From the NCBI RefSeq assembly GCF_018333215.1, contig NZ_BORO01000026.1, positions 1-57,080 on the forward strand: DNA of 57,080 bases, read 5' to 3'. Of the stretch, positions 39,022-48,328 are shown piece by piece. The notes under the pieces are model-generated. The model was not told the DNA's origin. It did no database searches and saw nothing but the letters and a program-made list of their open reading frames with translations. Positions within the stretch are counted from its first letter, which is position 1. Each line of letters begins with the position of its first letter. The translations under genes and the position numbers were made by a program. The stretch comes from Oceanobacillus sp. J11TS1 (GTDB taxonomy: Bacteria > Bacillota > Bacilli > Bacillales > Amphibacillaceae).

Positions 39022-39042
39022 AAGTACTTATTTAGATATTCC

Positions 39043-39454
39043 TAAGGGTATAGATAATCCTCTTTTACCTACAGAAGGTAAAGTAGGGACTTTTAAGGAA
39101 CTTGCAAAACAAGGTATAAAGTTTGATAATATTACACCGCAACATATGCCTTCTGCTGCTAAGATGAAACAGGCAGGAGTAAAGAGAAGTGATGGTGTTA
39201 GTATGAATATGGAACAACCTCACCCTGGAGTAGATGGTAGGCATAGAGAAACATATACTTATGGTTTAAGTGGTAATAAATTACAAGATTATTTAAACCT
39301 AAGTTACTGTGATGCCCTGGCTTATGATATATTAGATGCAAGAAGGATATATATAAAGCAAGGTGTCTACCCATCTGAAATAAGAGCAGGACTATTAAAT
39401 GCGATAAGAAAGAATAGAGAACTACACTTTGAAAAAAACATTCCGATATTATAA
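39043..39454 (+). pseudogene. Orphan LXG/polymorphic toxin tip (no N-terminal part)
   Basis: Open reading continues from the junction KGIDN (39044) to the stop at 39454, about 136 codons. It reads TFKELAKQGIKFDNITPQHMPSA..., GVKRSDGVSMNMEQPHPG, GGRHRETYTYG-like (DGRHRETYTYG) and LSYCDALAYDILDAR. The pattern of an HMPS histidine, EQPHPG and RHR is one I associate with polymorphic toxin tips, without a firm name. There is no delivery domain or good start in front; the longest ATG start is 39146. The first 16 nt match the full toxin at 34823-34838. Confidence 0.65.
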
Positions 39455-39485
39455 GTGATTAAGAAGAGGGGGAGGAAGAAATAAT

Positions 39486-39704
39486 ATGAAAAAGGCTATA
39501 TTTATGCTGGTAATAGGCTTAGTATTACTAAGCGGTTGTGGAGCAGAAGAGAAGGATGATAAGGAACACGAGGAACTAATGAAAGAGGTAGAACAGAGTA
39601 CCAATGAAACTGAGGAACTTCTCGAGAGACATGAAAAAATACAAGATGCAAAAAAGGAACTTGATGAATTAGAAAATCAATTTTATGAATATCTGGAAGA
39701 ATAG
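39486..39704 (+). CDS. Small coiled-coil lipoprotein
   Basis: A 72-aa lipoprotein. The signal peptide has lipobox LSGC (Cys18), followed by a charged helix rich in Glu, Lys and Leu that could form a coiled coil. It starts 31 bp after the orphan toxin tip with a good GGGGGAGGAAG ribosome site. It could be a membrane-anchored immunity protein for that tip, but no family supports this; a general small lipoprotein is as likely. Confidence 0.65.
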   Translation: MKKAIFMLVIGLVLLSGCGAEEKDDKEHEELMKEVEQSTNETEELLERHEKIQDAKKELDELENQFYEYLEE

Positions 39705-39830
39705 CAACGCATTCACCTCTAAACTATTCAATGTAGTAATGGAGTTCAAGAATAAAAATATAAAAGGTTATTTTCAAATACACCTTGATTTATATGGAAA
39801 GAGAGCAGTCATCCTAGCTACTTATGTTTA

Positions 39831-40062
39831 AATGCGGGTTAGAATTTTCATTAATGTATAACGCATCCGCAATAAAAACGAAATCAAATTTACCTTCTTC
39901 AGCTTTTTGTGCCTGTTCTATATAAAATTCAAGACTGACACTGGCATCTGACGGTATCTCTGGGTGTCTCCAGTCAGACATTTTCTCCCCTACACCATGA
40001 ATCATCGTCCCCATTTTCATTTGTCGTTGCAACTTTTTTCTCCCCTTCCTATTATTTGTGAT
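39831..40062 (-). pseudogene. Truncated luciferase-like monooxygenase gene start (copy 2, repeat R)
   Basis: The same 5' gene fragment as at 31394-31625, same orientation, cut at the same base (AATGCGGG at the left end, TTGTGAT at the right end), about 96% identical. The minus-strand reading keeps the consensus better ([25 protein letters not shown] split by a ribosome site upstream), then ends LNISS. It marks the right border of the toxin island. Confidence 0.8.
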
Positions 40063-40250
40063 ATTGTTCACAAATAAATGAATACTGATTAAATAATATA
40101 AAAGTAAAAAGAATAAAACAACTGACATGGCAGTTGAGTAAAGATATGATTACGATTTATTATACCGTGGAAAAGTCAAGGGTGGAAGGATTTGCAGAAT
40201 AATTTGATGAGTCAGGTTAACCCACTTTATCAAATTATTCCATTCAAGTT

Positions 40251-41180
40251 TCAAATCGTATTGTGAAGCGTAGCATCTTCTTCTTGCTGAAGCTTTTTCT
40301 TCTTACGCCATCCTCTAATCATGGCAAATACGGAAATTAAATAAAAGCCGATAAGTATGGTATACAGATTCAGAAAAGCAGGCCAGATTTCGTTGGCACT
40401 TTTTGTATCAATAAAGGTATCATATACGTTATTATTACGATAAATCAGTGGAATGCTTTCATCCAGATCATATTTATTATATGTTGTACCGGTTACTGCT
40501 TTTTTGGTTATGTAATCTTTCCCTTCTTGATCTTGAAAATGAAGGAATAGCTCATAGGTTGTGTAAGAAGCACCCCTTTGTGATCGTGTCTCATTATAGT
40601 CCCCGCCTAAAACAGACGCTGTTACTACTGTTTGATTCCATGTGTTTACTTTATTAAAAATATTTGTTGTTATCAGCGTTACAAGAATCAACCCTGTTAG
40701 GATGTAGATGCCTAAAAGCGTTAAAAGACTTGTCATGAATACTTTTTGAACGATGTTTTTATAGGAAGGCTTATTTTTGATAAATGTTGTACTTTTCAAT
40801 AAGCCGGCACCAACGAATAGCACAGCTAGATATAACACAATAAGAATCGGTATCCCTAATAATTTTTCAAAGTGAATATCTTTCTCCGTTACAAAGGTAT
40901 CTTCAGTTTTCATGTACCCTGAAATCGTATCTCCTACTTCGACAGATTCAAATTGTTCTTTGGAAACGGTACTTGGCCGATCCGAATTGGAGACATGTAT
41001 CTCATAGCGCGGGTATAAATACAATCCTTTTTTACTGTATTTTAATTCAATCGTTTCTTCTGCAGGTTCATCTTTAATGGTACTGTTGAAATTGATATAC
41101 AGCCATGTAAAACCGGTTGTCAATAAAAGAAATATTATCAAAGCGAGAATATTTTTAGAATTGATTGGCACTTCGTCCAT
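40251..41180 (-). CDS. Membrane protein, DUF3592-like
   Basis: A 309-aa protein with about four membrane segments: near residues 10-28, 108-130, 148-172 and 268-288. Extracytoplasmic stretches include YEIHVSNSDRPSTVS and GDYNETRSQRGASYTTYELFLHFQDQ. The latter, with LIYRNNNVYDTFID, recalls DUF3592 domains. No enzymatic motif was found. The C-terminus is Lys-rich and cytoplasmic. The start is ATG 41180 after AAGGAGAG. It is a single gene of unknown function. Confidence 0.65.
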   Translation of the reverse strand: MDEVPINSKNILALIIFLLLTTGFTWLYINFNSTIKDEPAEETIELKYSKKGLYLYPRYEIHVSNSDRPSTVSKEQFESVEVGDTISGYMKTEDTFVTEKDIHFEKLLGIPILIVLYLAVLFVGAGLLKSTTFIKNKPSYKNIVQKVFMTSLLTLLGIYILTGLILVTLITTNIFNKVNTWNQTVVTASVLGGDYNETRSQRGASYTTYELFLHFQDQEGKDYITKKAVTGTTYNKYDLDESIPLIYRNNNVYDTFIDTKSANEIWPAFLNLYTILIGFYLISVFAMIRGWRKKKKLQQEEDATLHNTI

Positions 41181-41365
41181 ACACTAACTCTCCTTAATGT
41201 AATTAAAATAACTTTCCAAATCATAACATAAAATTCTTTGTTTTGAGAAACAGATATCCCTTCATCACACCGCGTAAAAATGATATTAGGTAGTAGAAGA
41301 TGGCAGGAAAGGAAGAGAATTAGATCTAGTACCACAGAAGAAATGGAAAAAAGGAGATGGTAGAA

Positions 41366-41405
41366 GAGAAAAACGCCCCAAGTGATTAGCATTCACTTGG
41401 GACGT
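41366..41405 (-). terminator. Terminator of the PucR remnant
   Basis: On the minus strand, ACGTCCCAAGTGAA pairs with TCACTTGGGGCGT and runs into TTTTTCTC. Confidence 0.8.
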
Positions 41406-41423
41406 GATTAAGTCGCGTGTGTT

Positions 41424-41809
41424 TTACAATGAACGATTTTTATTTAAGTATCGATAAGCCTTAACAGAAAATTCTACAGCTAACCTTTTAGGTGGCTCTA
41501 AAAAGTCATTACCTAAGATATTTTTGATTTTTTGGATTCGATAATACAATGCTTGTCGTGTAACAAATAATTGCTGTGCGGCTAATTTATGAGAGCCATT
41601 GTTGTCTAGAAAACTTTCAAGAGAAATCAAAAGTCTTCTCTCGATTTAGAATCCAAATCCAATAATTCTTTGATATGAGTATGAATGAAAGAAAGGATTT
41701 GATCTTTATTTTCTATTTTGAGTTTCTTATAAAATTTTATAAATATTGTTGCGAACACTTTATGAACTGATTGCAAGTGTATTTTACCAAATAAAAATAG
41801 CTCCCACAA
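41424..41809 (-). pseudogene. Decayed PucR/CdaR-type regulator (C-terminal part)
   Basis: Two adjoining minus-strand frames make one family C-terminus. 41809-41627 reads HTHIKELLDLDSKSRED, and 41630-41424 reads SLESFLDNNGSHKLAAQQLFVTRQALYYRIQKIKNILGNDF, in two parts of the PucR helix-turn-helix. A frameshift lies near 41628-41640. The N-terminal sensory part is missing, since a terminator of the neighbouring gene sits at 41788-41821. Non-functional as read. Confidence 0.75.
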
Positions 41810-41821
41810 TGTGAGAGCTAT
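41788..41821 (-). terminator. Terminator of the lipoprotein gene
   Basis: On the minus strand, ATAGCTCTCACA pairs with TGTGGGAGCTAT and is followed by TTTTATTTG. Confidence 0.8.
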
Positions 41822-41830
41822 ACAAATTTT

Positions 41831-42364
41831 TTATTCAAATGTCACATTAACTTCAGCTTCTTCATCGTAATCCATATCGTCCCAGCTAAATACGTTTAAT
41901 AACATTTCAAAATCGCCTTCTAGTTCTGGAAGGTTGCCGCCTTCATAATCTTCTATGGTAAGAACAGCATCCGCAGACTTACCGCCTGCAACTTCAGTAC
42001 TCATGGATTGTAAACTTTCATCCACCATTTTATCGTTAATGGAAACTTCACGAGCTTGGAATTCTACTGTATCGTCACGTTTGTTTTCTACTTCAAACGT
42101 CACTTCTATTTTTTCTTCATCCCAATCTTCGTCAATAACTCTTTCGATGCTGACTAAAGTAGCCTTGAAATTATCATTATCCGCAATTTCTTGGTTGAAT
42201 TCATATACTTCAGCATCCTCATCTTCCGTTTCTAATGTATCTTCATTTGATTCCTGATTTGTATCGGTATCAGTTTTTGCCTCTGATCCTGAGTCACTGT
42301 CACCACACGCGACAAGAACTCCAGCTAATAAAATAGCTACTAATAATAGCATTAATTTCTTCAT
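41831..42364 (-). CDS. Lipoprotein with DUF4352/DUF5067-like domain
   Basis: A 177-aa lipoprotein: signal MKKLMLLLVAILLAGVLVAC with lipobox LVAC (Cys20), an acidic Asp/Glu-rich linker, then a beta-rich domain (FKATLVSIERVIDEDW, VTFEVENKRDDTVEFQAREVSIN) of the immunoprotective/telomeric-like DUF4352/5067 type. The start is ATG 42364, chosen because the signal peptide then begins correctly and GGGGGAAA lies upstream. Upstream in-frame starts give an unlikely extension. Function unknown. Confidence 0.75.
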   Translation of the reverse strand: MKKLMLLLVAILLAGVLVACGDSDSGSEAKTDTDTNQESNEDTLETEDEDAEVYEFNQEIADNDNFKATLVSIERVIDEDWDEEKIEVTFEVENKRDDTVEFQAREVSINDKMVDESLQSMSTEVAGGKSADAVLTIEDYEGGNLPELEGDFEMLLNVFSWDDMDYDEEAEVNVTFE

Positions 42365-42829
42365 AGTATGTATTTCCCCCTTTTTTTTCATGCGTATATA
42401 ATTTACCATAAATATAAAAGGAAAAAAAGGATATTTTTTGAAAAAATAAGGGAAATTTATGCCACCTATAAGTGATAGGTTAGAAAATTAGTAATGAATT
42501 CGGAGAGTTTCAGTATACTATCGGACTACAGACTGAAGAAAAACATGAAAAAAGAAGTACAATATGGAAGTTATCTTCAAATATATACGTATTATAGAAT
42601 TGGGGAAAGAAGTTATGAATCTTATTATTTCTAGCGATAATTGCTTTGTAAAAAGGCGAGATACAAAACATTCTGAACCTAAATGTAGTTCTAAAATAGG
42701 AGGAGTGAAATTATTATAATCTTGAATCCCGATTTTCCATACAAATGCAAAAGTGGAACAGCTATCAAGCCACCTATCCTTTCCCATTCTATAGGTAACA
42801 AAAAATGAACAGTCTCAGGTGAGAACTGC
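42365..42829. other. Intergenic region without supported gene
   Basis: AT-rich, about 460 bp. An 89-codon minus-strand frame exists (42518-42787), but its composition and lack of a ribosome site make it unlikely to be real. The right edge holds a terminator dyad (42797-42840). Confidence 0.4.
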
Positions 42830-42840
42830 TCATTTTTTAT
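42797..42840. terminator. Terminator of the LysR gene
   Basis: ATGAACAGT and its imperfect complement AACTGCTCAT flank the loop at about 42813-42823. A-rich and T-rich tails on both sides allow use from either strand. It overlaps the end of the LysR gene. Confidence 0.7.
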
Positions 42841-43735
42841 TTCTTATATAGGAAATAAAGGTTTCCGTCAGTTGCTTTTTTCCATTGTCTTTATTGGATA
42901 AAGCGACAAATTGGATTTCATTATTAAATGGATAACCAATAGGAATAGCTGCAATCGATTTGGTCTGCAGATAAGGATTATTTTGAAGCATCAAATCAGA
43001 AACAATACTGATGCCCAAACCTGATGAAACGGAACGAAATAAGACGCTGGGATTTTTTGTGGTAAACAAGATATTTAATGGTCCTCGATTCTCTTCAAAT
43101 TTCTCAATATTTACGTTATAAAATTCCCGGTCAAATAAAATAAAAGGCGAATCTTGAATATCTTCTAAACTGATTGATTCCCGAAATGCGAGCTTGGAAT
43201 CAATTGGTACAATTGCTTTAAAACTGCTGGATATAAATAAGGAATATACCTCCATACTTGGCTCTATTTTATGATCATTTATTAAAGAAAACAGTCCAAT
43301 ATCTATCTCTTTTTTCTGTACTAAATGATAAATTTCCTCATTTTCTGCCTCTATAATCTGCACGTCAATTAGCGGGTTATCCTTTCTAAAGCTTGAGAGT
43401 GCTGGCGGAACAACTGCCATAAATAAGGATGGTGAGGTTGCAACGGTTAATTTTCCACGCAGTATTGCCGATAAGGAATTGGCAGTTTGTCTTAACTTCG
43501 ATTCCGATTCGAGAATTTCTAATATAATAGGGATAAGCTTTTTGCCATTTTCCGTAGGTACTGTGCCGCTTCTCGACCGATTGAAGAGTTTATGCTCGAG
43601 CTCTTTTTCCAGACTTGCGATGGATTGACTTAAAGCTGATTGACTGATATGCAGTGCTTCAGAAGCACGTGTCATCGATTCATATTCAACAACGGCCTTT
43701 ACATATTCTAATTGCTCAAAGTTCAATGGTTTCAC
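42830..43735 (-). CDS. LysR-family transcriptional regulator
   Basis: A 301-aa regulator. The N-terminal winged helix reads QLEYVKAVVEYESMTRASEALHISQSALSQSIASLE across about residues 8-44, and a substrate-binding domain (about 90-300) follows, with GKLTVATSPSLF and GLGISIVSDLM. It is divergent from the MFS transporter with a 106-bp shared region, so it probably controls that gene in response to an unknown ligand. The start is ATG 43735 with AAGAGGTG upstream. Confidence 0.9.
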   Translation of the reverse strand: MKPLNFEQLEYVKAVVEYESMTRASEALHISQSALSQSIASLEKELEHKLFNRSRSGTVPTENGKKLIPIILEILESESKLRQTANSLSAILRGKLTVATSPSLFMAVVPPALSSFRKDNPLIDVQIIEAENEEIYHLVQKKEIDIGLFSLINDHKIEPSMEVYSLFISSSFKAIVPIDSKLAFRESISLEDIQDSPFILFDREFYNVNIEKFEENRGPLNILFTTKNPSVLFRSVSSGLGISIVSDLMLQNNPYLQTKSIAAIPIGYPFNNEIQFVALSNKDNGKKQLTETFISYIRNKK

Positions 43736-43841
43736 CTCTTATATAAGTGTAGTTAATGTAAACATCATTAATTTTAATTATACAACGTTATTATTAATAT
43801 ATATAATATAAACATACTGTTTTTTAGAAAGTGGTGATTAA

Positions 43842-45080
43842 ATGTCGGAGAAACTCTGGACAAAAGATTTTATATCGATAACATTAGTGAATTTTCTTAT
43901 GTATATTATTCACTATTCTTTAATTGTTACCATTACGGTATTCACTATTGAGGAATACCAAGCAAGTGAAGGAATGGGAGGTTTAGCTGCTGGTATATTT
44001 ATTATCGGTATGCTTTTTGGCCGTCTATATTCTGGTAAGTATATTGACCAGTGGCAGCCTAAATATATTTTAATGATTGGCCTTGTTGCTTCTATCGCAA
44101 CCATCTCTTTATATTTTACGATTCATAGTTTAGCAATTCTTATGATTGTTCGTTTCTTACACGGAATTGCTTTCGGTATTTCATCTACCTCTACTGGAGC
44201 AATTGCTTCCAAAATTGTTCCTGAAAATCGTAAAGGGGAAGGCATTGGTTACTATGCATTAAGTACAACCGTAGCATCTGCGGTAGGACCGTTTGTAGGT
44301 ATTTTAATTAATCAGCATCTTGGTTTTGAAATGAACTTTACTTTCTGTCTTGCTATTATTGCAGTAGCATTCTTAATGGGACTTACAATTAAGAAAATCG
44401 AAGTTGCTTCTCTTCCAAAACAGGAAGCTCAGAAACAGCCAGAAGCAGAACCAGCAAAAGGACTGGACAAATACTTGCAAAGAGAAGCATTGCCAATTGC
44501 TTTTGTTGCTGTATTTGTAGGGGTCGCTTATGCAAGTGTTCTGTCATTCTTAACAGCTTACGCACAAGAAATTGATCTTGTCTCTGTAGCGAGCTTTTTC
44601 TTTATGGTTTATGCCGTGAGTACGTTGGTTTCCCGTCCATTTACCGGAAAAATATTTGACCGTTTTGGAGAAAATAAAGTAATGTATCCATCTTTTATAT
44701 CCTTTGTGATTGGTTTAGCTGTATTGGCAACAGCAACGAATGGATTCTTACTTTTATTATCCGCTGTTTTTATCGGTTTGGGCTATGGAACAATCATACC
44801 AAGTGCTCAAGCAATTGCTGTCAAATCTGCACCAAAAGAAAAGATCGGTCTTGCAACATCAACTTTTTATATGCTTGCTGACTTAGGCGCTGGTTTCGCT
44901 CCATTCTTGCTTGGAATGTTGATTCCGCTTGTAGGATATCGTAATTTGTATTGGTTGATGGGTCTTTTAACCATTGTTGTTACAGGCTTATATTATGTCT
45001 TGCACGGAAGAAAAGCACGTCGGGAAAGAGCAGTAATAAAACAAGAAAGAATGCACAATCAAGAAACTGTCACAAATTAA
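43842..45080 (+). CDS. MFS transporter
   Basis: A 412-aa major facilitator with about twelve membrane segments. The loop-2 signature GRLYSGKYIDQW follows segment 2, and a second DRFGENKVM-like loop is in the C-terminal half. The central cytoplasmic loop is Glu/Pro-rich (QEAQKQPEAEPAKG). It resembles the AraJ/drug-efflux-type group; the substrate is unknown. Expression is probably set by the divergent LysR gene. The start is ATG 43842, with GTGGTG upstream. Confidence 0.88.
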   Translation: MSEKLWTKDFISITLVNFLMYIIHYSLIVTITVFTIEEYQASEGMGGLAAGIFIIGMLFGRLYSGKYIDQWQPKYILMIGLVASIATISLYFTIHSLAILMIVRFLHGIAFGISSTSTGAIASKIVPENRKGEGIGYYALSTTVASAVGPFVGILINQHLGFEMNFTFCLAIIAVAFLMGLTIKKIEVASLPKQEAQKQPEAEPAKGLDKYLQREALPIAFVAVFVGVAYASVLSFLTAYAQEIDLVSVASFFFMVYAVSTLVSRPFTGKIFDRFGENKVMYPSFISFVIGLAVLATATNGFLLLLSAVFIGLGYGTIIPSAQAIAVKSAPKEKIGLATSTFYMLADLGAGFAPFLLGMLIPLVGYRNLYWLMGLLTIVVTGLYYVLHGRKARRERAVIKQERMHNQETVTN

Positions 45081-45091
45081 TTAGAGTGAAT

Positions 45092-45140
45092 AAAACCTCT
45101 TCATCATTTTTAAGTTTAAAATGGTGGAGAGGTTTTTTGA
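45092..45140 (+). terminator. Terminator after MFS gene
   Basis: AAAACCTCT and AGAGGTTTT form the base of an imperfect stem extended by CATCATTTT/AAAATGGTG, followed by TTTTTTG. Confidence 0.85.
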
Positions 45141-45433
45141 TGTTATCTTTGGAAATTTATCCTTTATAAGTCATCTAGAGAAAGATATTTGATTAAGAAA
45201 ACAGTTCATTTGGCACGGAACAAATTTGCTAAATGCTCTACTCTTATATCCTTTTTACTAATTGTGGCAATTCAAAGGCAGTAACCTCATTTATTATTAC
45301 CGTTTCGAAACAAATTTGAAATAATAATGTAAGTTTATAAAAGTCTGAAATAAGGAATAATGGAGATAAGCGTTAAGTTTCACAATAGAAATATATGAAA
45401 TCTCAAATACTATTTTGATGGAGGGTGTATAAC
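45141..45433. other. Upstream region of the sugar cluster
   Basis: About 290 bp without a gene. TTATTATT near 45292 and AATAATAA near 45320 flank a TTTCGAAA palindrome (about 45303-45310); this could be an operator. No promoter with good spacing was recognised. The ribosome site GGAGGG (45420-45425) belongs to rmlA. Confidence 0.4.
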
Positions 45434-46366
45434 ATGAAAGGGATTATTCTAGCTGGGGGAAGCGGAACTCGTTTATCTCCAAGTACGGATAGTATCAATA
45501 AACACCTATTACCTGTATACGATAAACCGATGATTTATTATCCATTATCTGTCCTGATGCTTGGCGGTATTAAAGAAGTGATGGTGATTAGTACACCGGA
45601 GGATACGAATCGTTTTGAGAGATTATTAGGAGATGGATCTGCATTAGGTATTCGTATCGTGTATAAAGAACAACATCAGCCAAAAGGAATTCCACAAGCA
45701 TTTATTCTTGCAGAAGATTTCATTGGGAAAGATGATGTCACTCTGATCCTGGCGGATAATATTTTCTTTGGGCAAGGATTTACAACATTATTAAGAAATG
45801 CACTGAAAAAACACCAGCATGCGACGGTTTTTGGCTATCGCGTGAAGGATGCGCATCGCTTTGGCGTTGTTGAATTCGATCATCATCAAAATGCGATTTC
45901 AATTGAGGAAAAGCCAGAGGATCCTAAATCAGACTTTGCTGTGACAGGTCTGTATATATATGATTCCAGAGCTGTTCAAATTGCTAAAAAACTCAAACCA
46001 TCTGAGCGCGGGGAATTAGAAATTACAGATTTAAATAAAGAATACTTGAAATGGAATCAGCTTCATGTGGAGCTATTAGGAAGAGGGTTTGCCTGGATGG
46101 ATGCAGGGACACAAGAATCCTTATTTGATGCGGCTGAATTTATTAAAACAACACAGCAACGACAAGGATTTAAGATTGCTTGCTTAGAAGAAATTGCTTT
46201 TTATTTAGGATATATGTCTCGGGAGGCGCTTTACGAAAAGGGAAAGTCTATGGAAAAAACAGATTATGGACAATATTTAATGGAAATTGCAAACCGTAAA
46301 CATAGTCAGCAATACTGGGATTCCATTGACCATCACCCAATGTTAGGACTGGTAGGAAATGAGTAA
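45434..46366 (+). CDS. rmlA: Glucose-1-phosphate thymidylyltransferase
   Basis: It makes dTDP-glucose from dTTP and glucose-1-phosphate. The 310-aa protein has the nucleotidyltransferase signature [14 protein letters not shown], the [13 protein letters not shown] substrate region, [10 protein letters not shown] and VVEFD. The start is ATG 45434, 8 nt after GGAGGG; GTG 45425 lies within the ribosome site. It overlaps rmlB by 8 nt. First gene of the TDP-amino-sugar cluster; the role parallels E. coli RffH. Confidence 0.94.
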   Translation: MKGIILAGGSGTRLSPSTDSINKHLLPVYDKPMIYYPLSVLMLGGIKEVMVISTPEDTNRFERLLGDGSALGIRIVYKEQHQPKGIPQAFILAEDFIGKDDVTLILADNIFFGQGFTTLLRNALKKHQHATVFGYRVKDAHRFGVVEFDHHQNAISIEEKPEDPKSDFAVTGLYIYDSRAVQIAKKLKPSERGELEITDLNKEYLKWNQLHVELLGRGFAWMDAGTQESLFDAAEFIKTTQQRQGFKIACLEEIAFYLGYMSREALYEKGKSMEKTDYGQYLMEIANRKHSQQYWDSIDHHPMLGLVGNE

Positions 46367-47387
46367 GGCCATCTTAATCACTGGCGGGGCCGGATTTATC
46401 GGCTCTAATTTCATCCAATATTATCAAAAGAAATATCCCGAACAGCAGTTAATTAATGTAGATAAGCTAACCTATGCAGGCTCATTAAATAATTTAGTAG
46501 AAGTAGAAGATGCGGAGAATTACCATTTTATTCATGGAGATATTGCAGATAGGACAACAGTGGCAGCAATTTTCGATGAATATGATGTTGAAGGTGTGAT
46601 TCATTTTGCAGCTGAATCGCATGTTGATCGCTCCATTGATGATGCCAGTCCATTTATTGATACGAATCTAGTTGGAACACTAAATCTCTTACAAGCAGCC
46701 AAGGAAGATTGGGAGAAGAAGGGAGAGCTTCGCCAGCGCCGATTTCACCAGATATCGACAGATGAAGTCTATGGTTCATTAGGAGAATCAGGAAAGTTTA
46801 CAGAAGAAACCCCTTACGATCCTAGAAATCCCTATAGTGCATCGAAAGCAGGTGCGAATCTTTTAGTGAAAAGCTTTGGCTATACTTATGGGATGAATGT
46901 TATTATTTCCTCCTGCTCCAATAATTATGGTCCACGACAGCACGATGAGAAACTGTTGCCGACGATTATTCGACATGCTTTGGCAAATGAGCCGATACCC
47001 ATTTACGGTGATGGAAAGAACATACGTGATTGGTTATATGTTGAGGACCACTGTAAAGCGATTGATAGGATTTATCACCAGGGTAAGACGATGGAAGTTT
47101 ATAATGTTGGCGGCAGTAATGAGCAAGAAAACATAATGATTACAAAAATGGTTTGTCAGTTATTGGATGAATTGAGACCGGATTTACTTCAAACCTATCG
47201 TTTGGAGCATTTTTCTGATTTGATTACCTATGTAGATGATCGTCAAGGACATGACAAGAGATATGCTATAGATGCTAGTAAAATACAAAAAGAATTAGGC
47301 TGGCAGCCTGAAGTAGATTTAGAGAATGGACTGCGAAAAACAGTGGAATGGTATGTAGAAAAATGGAAAACAGACGTACCGATTTAA
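46359..47387 (+). CDS. rmlB: dTDP-glucose 4,6-dehydratase
   Basis: It converts dTDP-glucose to dTDP-4-keto-6-deoxyglucose. The 342-aa extended SDR protein has the NAD motif TGGAGFIGS, the AAESHVDRS and STDEVYG catalytic region (Asp-Glu) and YSASK (YxxxK). [16 protein letters not shown] is typical of RmlB. It starts within rmlA and overlaps the glycosyltransferase gene, showing tight coupling. No rmlC or rmlD follows, so the product is not rhamnose. Confidence 0.95.
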   Translation: MSKAILITGGAGFIGSNFIQYYQKKYPEQQLINVDKLTYAGSLNNLVEVEDAENYHFIHGDIADRTTVAAIFDEYDVEGVIHFAAESHVDRSIDDASPFIDTNLVGTLNLLQAAKEDWEKKGELRQRRFHQISTDEVYGSLGESGKFTEETPYDPRNPYSASKAGANLLVKSFGYTYGMNVIISSCSNNYGPRQHDEKLLPTIIRHALANEPIPIYGDGKNIRDWLYVEDHCKAIDRIYHQGKTMEVYNVGGSNEQENIMITKMVCQLLDELRPDLLQTYRLEHFSDLITYVDDRQGHDKRYAIDASKIQKELGWQPEVDLENGLRKTVEWYVEKWKTDVPI

Positions 47388-48328
47388 TTTCTGTCGTAGT
47401 TCCAGTCTACGGTTGTGAACGTTGTCTTATTGAATTAACCAGTCGAATTATTCAAACAATCCAGTCCATTCCAGCAGAATATGAAATTATTATGGTAAAT
47501 GATGCAAGCCCGGATCTCGCTTGGGAAACGATTCTCAAGCTCCATCAGCAAGATAAGCAAATAAAAGGAATAAATCTATCTCGCAATTTTGGACAGCATC
47601 ATGCCATCACAGCCGGTCTTGATTTTACTTCAGGGGATTGGGTGGTCGTGATGGATTGCGATCTGCAGGACCGCCCGGAAGAAATTGCTTCGTTATATCA
47701 GAGAGCACAGGATGGTTATGATGTTGTTTTTGCGCAACGTGTGCAAAGGCAGGATAAACAATTAAAAAAATTGTCATCGAGGGTGTTTTACAAGGTTTAT
47801 GATTATTTTACAGGGAAAAAAACAGACGCTTCCATAGCAAATTTTAGTATTTCCCGAAAAAAAGTAGTGGAAAGCTTTCGAGAGCTGCGGGAGCAAAATC
47901 GTTACTTTCCTTTCTTTATTCAATGGATGGGATATCAGCAGACAAAAATAGAGGTACAGCATGATGCAAGAAAGGAAGGGACATCGTCTTATCAGCTGAA
48001 AAAATTATTCGCATTAGCAACCGATGCGATTGTCTCCCAATCGAATAAACCGCTGAGACTTTCGATTGGTATAGGATTTCTGATGGCTTTGGCTTCCTTT
48101 ATTTATGCGCTTTATTTATTTTCACGTTACTTCTTTCTGGATGAGACCGTGCAAGGCTGGACGAGTGTTATGGTATCTATTTTCTTTATTGGTGGTTTGA
48201 TTTTCTTCCAGCTTGGGATTATTGGTCTCTATCTCGGAAAGATTTTTAATGAAGCGAAGGGGCGTCCGCTTTATTTAATTAAAGATATAAAAGGCGAAGT
48301 TCAAAAAAATAAAACTACAGGACAATAA
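47363..48328 (+). CDS. Polyprenyl-phosphate glycosyltransferase (GT2, GtrB/CsbB-like)
   Basis: A GT2 enzyme with a GT-A domain ([55 protein letters not shown]) and two C-terminal membrane helices (about 230-252 and 266-290). It resembles GtrB/CsbB/YkoT, which load a sugar onto undecaprenyl phosphate at the inner membrane face. The start is ATG 47363, or 47348; both lie inside rmlB without a strong ribosome site. It probably uses the TDP-amino sugar made by its neighbours. Confidence 0.88.
   Translation: MENRRTDLISVVVPVYGCERCLIELTSRIIQTIQSIPAEYEIIMVNDASPDLAWETILKLHQQDKQIKGINLSRNFGQHHAITAGLDFTSGDWVVVMDCDLQDRPEEIASLYQRAQDGYDVVFAQRVQRQDKQLKKLSSRVFYKVYDYFTGKKTDASIANFSISRKKVVESFRELREQNRYFPFFIQWMGYQQTKIEVQHDARKEGTSSYQLKKLFALATDAIVSQSNKPLRLSIGIGFLMALASFIYALYLFSRYFFLDETVQGWTSVMVSIFFIGGLIFFQLGIIGLYLGKIFNEAKGRPLYLIKDIKGEVQKNKTTGQ

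Larger units (their letters stand above)
37610..39040 (+). mobile_element. IS110-family insertion sequence (ends approximate)
   Basis: It contains an IS110 transposase gene with a 133-bp structured non-coding part upstream and a short downstream part with a terminator. IS110 elements have no clear terminal inverted repeats, so the exact ends cannot be read here. The left end is near the broken recombinase gene and the right end is just before the orphan toxin tip. The missing rest of the recombinase suggests a later deletion. Confidence 0.75.
31394..40062. other. Accessory toxin island bounded by 232-bp direct repeats
   Basis: Between two nearly identical 232-bp direct repeats (31394-31625 and 39831-40062) lie an LXG polymorphic toxin locus, immunity-like genes, a truncated recombinase, an IS110 element and an orphan toxin tip. 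The left repeat starts 31 bp after the ssrA terminator, a frequent integration area. No duplicated ssrA 3' end was found at the right side, so classic tmRNA-site integration is not shown. Confidence 0.65.

Noticed and set aside
31240-40100. Classic tmRNA-site integration with duplicated ssrA 3' end
   Set aside because: The ssrA 3' sequence is not repeated at the right border; the repeats found are of another kind.
42518-42787. An 89-codon minus-strand frame
   Set aside because: No ribosome site, no recognisable domain, and low-quality composition for a coding gene.
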